8,537 nt of DNA from CAMBDR01 sp046597185 (GTDB lineage Bacteria; Pseudomonadota; Gammaproteobacteria; Burkholderiales; Burkholderiaceae_D): contig JBKJLF010000581.1 of the NCBI GenBank assembly GCA_046597185.1, forward strand, positions 1 through 8,537, in the 5' to 3' direction. A program made the position numbers and the translations under genes. Positions 1 to 4,422 of this stretch are shown here, piece by piece. The notes under the pieces are model-generated. The model had not been told where the DNA came from, searched no databases, and saw only the letters and a list, made by a program, of their open reading frames with translations. Position 1 is the stretch's first letter. Every line of letters begins with the position of its first letter.

Positions 1-34
1 CACTGCAAGTCCTTTAACCTGATTGGAGTTTGCC

Positions 35-145
35 ATGATTGATTTTAATTTAGTACCCGCCGCTGCCGTGCTGCCTGTTGACCATAGCGCGCCAGCACAG
101 CAAAGTTACGATATTGGCGCGGATTTGCCGCCATTACCCAAATAA
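35..145 (+). CDS. Small hypothetical protein, 36 aa
   Basis: This short reading frame starts at ATG 35 and stops at TAA 143-145. It has a good ribosome binding site: GGAG at 24-27, seven bases before the ATG. The peptide begins MIDFNLVPAAAV and ends with a proline-rich tail (DLPPLPK). It has no membrane segment, signal peptide or motif that I recognise. The next gene on the same strand starts only 18 bases after its stop, so the two are probably co-transcribed, and it may be a small accessory protein of the same (possibly mobile) module. I cannot assign a function. Support comes from the ribosome binding site and the tight spacing; there is no family match. It could also be a chance ORF or a translated leader for the downstream gene. 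Confidence 0.45.
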   Translation: MIDFNLVPAAAVLPVDHSAPAQQSYDIGADLPPLPK

Positions 146-163
146 AGCATAAGAAAGAATCAA

Positions 164-1333
164 ATGGAAGCCACGGAGAAGAATTTATTTAATAATGATA
201 TAGTGGTCAGATTGGGTGCATTTGCCTTGGTGACTACATTAAACGCATGCATGAGCTTGTATTTTGCTGAATTCGCACCTCATCTTCATGGCTATTTTAT
301 TGCGCCGCTATTAAATAATTGCACTGTTCTGTGGTTTTCTGTTGTTTTCATAAAAACAGCATTTACCCAAGATGTAAAAGAAGTTGTGTTTTTTGAGGTT
401 GGATTCTATGTCATTGTGTATTTGCTTTATGCACTTGGCAAAAAGTCACTACTTTATTCTACTTACATCTGGCTTGGCGACAATAGGGATATTTTCTTTA
501 AGTTCACGTATGTCTTATTTGTTGCCCGGATGTTTTGGCCTTGCAGAAACAAAGATTCTGGCGAGTATGCAAACTGGCCTGTTTTTGGGCTTATCGGCCT
601 ATATCAAAAGCTTACAAAAACGCGCAATGAATATGCACCCGCGTCAAGCAAGCAAGCGATTTGGGCATATGTAGCAATCGCTGCATCAATCTGTATTGCG
701 TACCTGCTGAATAAGTTCGGCATTAAAAATGCCGTCATCACACAAGCAGTCCCCACTATATTTTTATTTGGGTTTGCTTCCATCAAATCCAAAGAAATGC
801 TTCTGAAGCGCATTGCCGAATATCGCAAAAAGAAAGCTGAAGCCCACCGCCTTCAAGAACTGGCGCGCATTGCCGAAGCCAAAGCCGCCCGCCTTGCTGA
901 CGAATGCCAAGGCCTGCAAGCAGCCGTTACCGCAGCCCAAAAAATCATATCCCAACAAATGGACGTTTTTGCGCAGGCGCAAGATGAACAGGCCAAAGAA
1001 CGTGCCCGCATCGCAATATTGGAAGCCGCAATCGCAAGCGGCCATGGCGCTGCGACCGATGCAGGTTTGTTAAGAGAAATACTTAACCCGGCTAACCCGC
1101 ACTATTCAATACGCATGGTTGCGTGCGTCAAAATGTTCGAGCATTTCCAAGGCAAGGTCATTGAAGGAAAAAGCCCAAAAGATGCGATTGCTAAATATGC
1201 CGTGGATCACGCTGAAGAACTGGGCTTGTTGTACAAAGGCGAACCGAGCCAGAATGCAGCCGACCAGTGCGCCTTTGTTCTCAATTGGGTGAATGAAGCT
1301 GGCGCACCGAGAACACAGGCCCGGACTAAATGA
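164..1333 (+). CDS. Polytopic membrane protein with coiled coil and C-terminal mobile-element-type domain (hypothetical)
   Basis: This is a 389-residue protein of unknown function. Hydrophobic stretches at about residues 13-34, 43-63, 73-92, 108-124, 165-182 and 188-206 suggest six membrane segments. Residues 207-292 are rich in Ala, Glu, Lys, Arg and Gln (RIAEYRKKKAEAHRLQE and onward) and should form a long cytoplasmic coiled coil. The C-terminal 90 residues are a small soluble domain. It runs from LNPANPHYS, through SPKDAIAKYAVDHAEELGL, to the end motif NWVNEAGAPRTQ. I associate this pattern with uncharacterised phage and integrative-element proteins in proteobacteria, but from memory only. 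The start is preceded by a weak purine-rich site (151-159). The first half of the gene is clearly richer in A/T than the rest of the window, which suggests horizontal transfer or a chimeric gene. It may anchor or scaffold something at the inner membrane; the role is unknown. The ORF is intact and convincingly coding. Confidence 0.75.
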   Translation: MEATEKNLFNNDIVVRLGAFALVTTLNACMSLYFAEFAPHLHGYFIAPLLNNCTVLWFSVVFIKTAFTQDVKEVVFFEVGFYVIVYLLYALGKKSLLYSTYIWLGDNRDIFFKFTYVLFVARMFWPCRNKDSGEYANWPVFGLIGLYQKLTKTRNEYAPASSKQAIWAYVAIAASICIAYLLNKFGIKNAVITQAVPTIFLFGFASIKSKEMLLKRIAEYRKKKAEAHRLQELARIAEAKAARLADECQGLQAAVTAAQKIISQQMDVFAQAQDEQAKERARIAILEAAIASGHGAATDAGLLREILNPANPHYSIRMVACVKMFEHFQGKVIEGKSPKDAIAKYAVDHAEELGLLYKGEPSQNAADQCAFVLNWVNEAGAPRTQARTK

Positions 1334-1432
1334 GCGCTTTCTTTTCAACATAGACAATAACGCCCCCCAACGCCCGGCCAAACCACCATTTCCCCCAATT
1401 GGAGGCTGGCGCAAAAGGGTAACCGCCGCTAC

Positions 1433-1460
1433 CGTCATTCCCGCGAAGGCGGGAATGACG
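1433..1460. repeat. dRS3/REP-like palindromic element
   Basis: A perfect inverted repeat has 12-bp arms CGTCATTCCCGC (1433-1444) and GCGGGAATGACG (1449-1460) around a GAAG loop. The core ATTCCCGC...GCGGGAAT matches the dispersed palindrome known as dRS3 in Neisseria, and the same kind of element is scattered through many beta- and gammaproteobacterial genomes. In Neisseria such elements are integration targets for filamentous phages. Here it lies 100 bases downstream of a gene that looks foreign. In RNA it would form a very stable stem and could protect or end transcripts, but no T run follows, so it is not a classical terminator. The palindrome is certain; the family assignment is from memory. 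Confidence 0.8.
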
Positions 1461-1505
1461 AGGGTACGGACTGTGTGGGGCTTTTGCGACACGCTCATTG
1501 GTATG

Positions 1506-1538
1506 GGCTTCAAACCCACTATGAACCAAATTGAAGCC
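1506..1538. repeat. Short inverted repeat (8-bp arms)
   Basis: GGCTTCAA (1506-1513) pairs perfectly with TTGAAGCC (1531-1538) across a 17-base loop. No T tract follows, so a terminator is unlikely. It lies between the dRS3-like palindrome and the reductase remnant and may belong to the same repetitive debris. An 8-bp match at this spacing can also arise by chance. Confidence 0.35.
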
Positions 1539-1576
1539 GCTTGGGAAGTTAAAATCAGCGCCCGTATTGCGACGCC

Positions 1577-1759
1577 TTAACGCGACACCTGCATGATGCG
1601 CAACATGTCTTGCTCATCCAGCAAAAAATCATCAATGGACAAATCCTGCTGCATGTGCATGTCATTGCGCGTACCATTGAGGCAAATCATGCCAGGCTGC
1701 TGTGCAAAACGGTACATGACTTGTGGCACAGCAGCAGCTTGCAGCTTGCAACTTGTCAT
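1577..1759 (-). pseudogene. Aldo/keto reductase C-terminal remnant
   Basis: On the minus strand a 60-codon frame (ATG 1759-1757, TAA 1579-1577) carries the C-terminal pattern of the aldo/keto reductase family. PQVMYRFAQQPGMICLNGT resembles the helix and strand that precede the NADPH-binding 'GT' segment in family members, and it is followed by N..HM.QDL.IDDF.LDEQDM.RI, as in AKR C-termini. A full AKR is about 270-330 residues and has its catalytic Asp/Tyr/Lys/His in the N-terminal two thirds, all missing here. A TGA stop lies directly before the ATG, and the sequence further upstream belongs to the mbtH promoter and gene on the other strand. I read this as the tail of a deleted gene, cut where the mbtH segment joins. 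It could be expressed as a short peptide, but I see no ribosome binding site. The family call rests on pattern memory. Confidence 0.5.
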
Positions 1760-1774
1760 TCACTGTAATAAGAT
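1746..1774 (+). promoter_or_regulatory. Candidate sigma70 promoter for the mbtH-like gene
   Basis: TTGCAA (1746-1751) and TAAGAT (1769-1774) are separated by exactly 17 bases. Each hexamer matches 4 of 6 consensus positions. A transcript would start near 1781 and give a leader of about 58 bases before the ATG at 1839. This is a moderate match in the right place; no other good candidate was seen upstream of the gene. Confidence 0.4.
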
Positions 1775-1824
1775 GGCGAAACTTGTTCAGAAATCCCATT
1801 CCGAATCTGACTTGCCCCTCTATC

Positions 1825-1833
1825 AAAAAGGAG
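1825..1833 (+). promoter_or_regulatory. Strong ribosome binding site fixing the mbtH-like start
   Basis: The sequence AAAAAGGAG ends five bases before ATG 1839. The same frame stays open upstream to an ATG at 1593, but this Shine-Dalgarno site, and the fact that MbtH family homology begins right after it, set the start at 1839. The longer 152-residue reading is wrong. Confidence 0.85.
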
Positions 1834-1838
1834 CCGCC

Positions 1839-2051
1839 ATGCCTAACGACGCAGAAGTAATCTATGAAGTAGTCATCAACCACGAAGAACAATATTCCAT
1901 CTGGCCTGCCAGCAAAGCACTGCCACTCGGTTGGAGCACCGCTGGCAAACAAGGCCCGAAAGCCGATTGTCTCGCTTATATCAATAAAGTTTGGACCGAT
2001 ATGCGTCCGCTGTCGCTCAGAAAAGCCATGGAAGCGGCGGCCGCCACCTGA
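1839..2051 (+). CDS. mbtH: MbtH-like protein (NRPS adenylation-domain chaperone/activator)
   Basis: This 70-residue protein is full length for the MbtH family. The signature is complete: N-x-E-x-Q-x-S-x-W-P (NHEEQYSIWP), P-x-G-W (PLGW), then L-x6-W-T-D-x-R-P (ending WTDMRPLSLR). MbtH proteins bind adenylation domains of non-ribosomal peptide synthetases, improve their solubility and stimulate amino-acid activation, and the conserved Ser and Trp of the first motif contact the adenylation domain. They are normally encoded inside siderophore or antibiotic clusters. Here no synthetase, thioesterase or transporter is visible, so the gene is an orphan within this window. It may serve an NRPS elsewhere in the genome or just outside. 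It has its own strong ribosome binding site and a plausible promoter. It converges on HK1 with only 16 bases between the two stop codons. Confidence 0.92.
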   Translation: MPNDAEVIYEVVINHEEQYSIWPASKALPLGWSTAGKQGPKADCLAYINKVWTDMRPLSLRKAMEAAAAT

Positions 2052-2067
2052 TCCGGCTTCAACACGA

Positions 2068-4410
2068 TCACGCTGGCAAATTAATCGTAAAACAACTACC
2101 AAGGCCGAGGGTCGAAACGCATGTTAAGCTGCCGCCATGTTTTTGCACAATTTCATGGGCGCTGAACAAACCAAGACTGGCCCCGACCGCACCTTCTTTG
2201 GCGTTGTAAAAAGGCTCCATGATATGTGCCAATGCCTCGGGCGCAATGCCCACACCATTGTCTTCGAAACTGATTTCAACACTTTGTGCGCCATCGCTCA
2301 CCGAATGGCGCAAATTTAAACGTAACCATAATGCGCCGCGTGCCGGGGTTTGCTGCGCTTGGCGCTTGTCATCGAGCAGCTGATGGATTGCTTGGTCGAT
2401 CGCCTGACAGCCATTAACCAACAAATTCATAAACGCCTGATTGAGTAAAGCCGGCCAACATTCAATTTCCGGGTCGGCGTTAAATTCGGTGATAAATTCC
2501 ACTTTCTCCAGCCAACTGGAGCGCACCAGATTAAGTGTCGAGATCAAACACTCAGATAGACGCACACTCTTTTTGTTGGCTTCATCAAGCCGGGTGAACC
2601 TGCGCAAATCCTGCACGATACCCTTGATGCGCTGGGTGCCGTTTAACACCGTCGTGATATTGGCATTCAAGTTGGCAAAGCGTCGGGCGAAAATATCCAC
2701 CATTTCTGACGCATCATCCGGCTCCACCTGTTGACTTAAAAACTGCTCAAAGGTATGCAAATCAACCCGCATGTTTTGCGCAGCAACATGCACAAAACTG
2801 GTCGGGTTATTAATTTCATGCGCCACACCGGCGGTGAGCGTGCCCAAACCCGCCATTTTTTCCTGCAACAGCAATTGCTGCTGGGTTACCTGTAGCAGAC
2901 GATGGGCGTGAGCCAGCTCGCCATGTGCTTTTGCGTTCGAAATTGCAATGGCGGCATACGCTGCCAGCGTACGAAAAAACAATTGCTCAGACTCGCCATA
3001 CGCATCACGCTGAAACGAATGTACCGTCAGCACCCCCAGCACTTTATCCACCGCCAACAAAGGGGCAAATAAACGCGACAGCGTTGGCGCGCAAGTACAG
3101 ATCCAGCGTGGATCAGCCACGCCAGGTTCAAGATCAACCCGAATCTCGCGCCGCTCGCGCGCACAACGCGCCACGTCAAACACAGGGTCATCCAGCGCAA
3201 TGTAAGTGGGCAGCGGCACTTCACCCGCTTGTACGCTGCATACCAATTTGAGCCCGGGCTCATTTTGCTCAAGTAAATAAATGCCCAAAAGGCTGATATC
3301 GAGCACTTGATGCACCTTGTTCTTGATCACCTCAAATATCTGCGGCAAATCCAATTGTGCCGCAATTTCTTGCCCGATCATGCCCAGGTGCATCAGAGTC
3401 GTGCTGATTTGTTGCAAGGCTTGGGCGCGCTGCGCCTCGGATGCGGCCAATTGGCGTTGATGTTCGCGCTCAATACACACTTGTTCGGTTTGATGTTTGA
3501 CTTGAAGCGCAATCGCACGATTGCGCGTTTCCAGGCTGTGGCTTTTTTCGCGCGCCGCATCGGCCTGCAAGGCAAATTCGTAAGCTTGATCGTAGCGCCC
3601 CACTTTGGCATATTCGCTCGCCACAAAATCGAGCAAACCACCTGATGCGGCATACCCGTCAATGTTGGCGGCAAGGTCCTGCGCCTGCTGCAAATAATGC
3701 AAAGCCCCACTGGCAGCATGCAGCTCGGGCGGCGGCGGCAACGGGTGCCGGGCATATATATTCGCAATCACTTTGAGCGCCACAATGCGTTCGTGAGCAT
3801 GCAGATTATTCCCCTGTAGCGCAGCGTGTGCCATCAATAAGGCCTGTTGCGGCTGGCCCAACGCCGACAAAGCATGGGCTTGCCCACGTTGCGCAATCGC
3901 GCATAAGTCAGCGCGATCAAGCCTGGCGGCATATTCTTCCATCAATTCAAAGATATGCAGTGCATCCGCATATTGCCCGCTTTCAAGCTCAATATCACCC
4001 ATATGGCGTAGCGCACGAACATGGTAGCGCGTCCCTGCCACTGGTGACAACAGCGCAAGCGCCTCGCGCAACAGCTCGCATGCGGCATCTAAGCGCTGCA
4101 AGCGCAGCATGGTGCCTGCGGTTTGGGATAGCGCCACCCCCAGCTCAATTGGCCAGTCTTGGCGGCGCGCCAAATCCATGCTGATCTGCATCCATTCCAG
4201 CGCGGCATGACAATCATTTAAGCTGGTAAAGGTTTCGCCAAGGTGAATCGCGGCAATAATGGCCTGACGAGTTTGGCCCCTGGCCAAACCGCTCGTATAG
4301 GCCTTTGTATAGCGCTCAATGGCGCTGACGTAATCACTGGCCTGTAGGGGCGCGCCTTGCAATTGGCGCTCCATTTGTTCCAGCGCATCATCAAGCCTCG
4401 AAAATTCCAT
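2068..4410 (-). CDS. TPR-GAF sensor histidine kinase HK1: phosphoacceptor His intact, ATP-binding G2 box degenerate
   Basis: This is a 780-residue soluble protein with no membrane segment or signal peptide. Residues 1-290 form TPR-like helical repeats (for example HAALEWMQISMDLARR, YADALHIFELMEEYA). Residues 295-345 are a coiled linker and about 346-495 a GAF sensor domain. About 515-590 is the HisKA dimerisation domain with KMAGLGTLTAGVAHEINNP, where the phosphoacceptor is His531. About 625-780 is the GHKL ATPase domain, with N-box (NLLVNGCQAI) and G1 box (DNGVGI, Asp717) present. The G2 box, GSGTGLGL in the neighbouring paralogue, reads AVGASLGL here (741-748), and EPFYTTK has become EPFYNAK, so ATP binding is probably weak or lost. 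I chose ATG 4410 over the in-frame ATG 4479 for three reasons: it gives MEF..LDD as in the paralogue, GGAG (4422-4419) lies eight bases before it, and it overlaps the upstream stop. Likely role: phosphoacceptor partner in a two-kinase pair. Ligand unknown. Confidence 0.9.
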   Translation of the reverse strand: MEFSRLDDALEQMERQLQGAPLQASDYVSAIERYTKAYTSGLARGQTRQAIIAAIHLGETFTSLNDCHAALEWMQISMDLARRQDWPIELGVALSQTAGTMLRLQRLDAACELLREALALLSPVAGTRYHVRALRHMGDIELESGQYADALHIFELMEEYAARLDRADLCAIAQRGQAHALSALGQPQQALLMAHAALQGNNLHAHERIVALKVIANIYARHPLPPPPELHAASGALHYLQQAQDLAANIDGYAASGGLLDFVASEYAKVGRYDQAYEFALQADAAREKSHSLETRNRAIALQVKHQTEQVCIEREHQRQLAASEAQRAQALQQISTTLMHLGMIGQEIAAQLDLPQIFEVIKNKVHQVLDISLLGIYLLEQNEPGLKLVCSVQAGEVPLPTYIALDDPVFDVARCARERREIRVDLEPGVADPRWICTCAPTLSRLFAPLLAVDKVLGVLTVHSFQRDAYGESEQLFFRTLAAYAAIAISNAKAHGELAHAHRLLQVTQQQLLLQEKMAGLGTLTAGVAHEINNPTSFVHVAAQNMRVDLHTFEQFLSQQVEPDDASEMVDIFARRFANLNANITTVLNGTQRIKGIVQDLRRFTRLDEANKKSVRLSECLISTLNLVRSSWLEKVEFITEFNADPEIECWPALLNQAFMNLLVNGCQAIDQAIHQLLDDKRQAQQTPARGALWLRLNLRHSVSDGAQSVEISFEDNGVGIAPEALAHIMEPFYNAKEGAVGASLGLFSAHEIVQKHGGSLTCVSTLGLGSCFTINLPA

Positions 4411-4422
4411 CAGCTCAACTCC
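4408..4422 (-). promoter_or_regulatory. TGATG translational coupling site with Shine-Dalgarno between HK2 and HK1
   Basis: On the minus strand the HK2 stop TGA (4412-4410) shares its final A with the HK1 start ATG (4410-4408). A GGAG motif at 4422-4419, inside the last HK2 codons, gives an eight-base spacing. This arrangement usually couples translation of two genes and favours similar protein amounts, as expected if the two kinases work as one complex. Confidence 0.85.

Larger units (their letters stand above)
1334..1576. other. Non-coding spacer with palindromic repeats
   Basis: About 240 bases separate the membrane protein gene from the aldo/keto reductase remnant. I see no gene here on either strand. 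Open frames crossing it read the palindrome as VIPAKAGMT or VIPAFAGMT, a typical artefact of this repeat family. The spacer holds the 28-base palindrome at 1433-1460 and an 8-bp hairpin at 1506-1538, listed separately. No clear intrinsic terminator (hairpin plus T run) follows the upstream gene. Confidence 0.6.

Noticed and set aside
1..42. Possible end of an upstream gene (frame 1 stops at 40-42, frame 2 at 20-22, frame 3 at 13-15)
   Set aside because: Too few codons to tell which frame, if any, is coding; none shows a recognisable C-terminus.
1433..1460. Intrinsic terminator for the membrane protein gene
   Set aside because: The stem is strong, but no T tract follows on either strand and it lies 100 bases past the stop; a dispersed palindrome explains it better.
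1106..1529. Minus-strand ORFs across the C-terminus of the membrane gene and the palindrome
   Set aside because: They are shadows: the sequence VIPAFAGMT is the palindrome translated, and no ribosome binding site or domain is seen.
1593..2051. 152-residue ORF including the MbtH-like protein
   Set aside because: The extra 82 N-terminal codons are antisense to the reductase remnant, Cys/Met/Ser-rich and without homology; the strong ribosome binding site and family start are at 1839.
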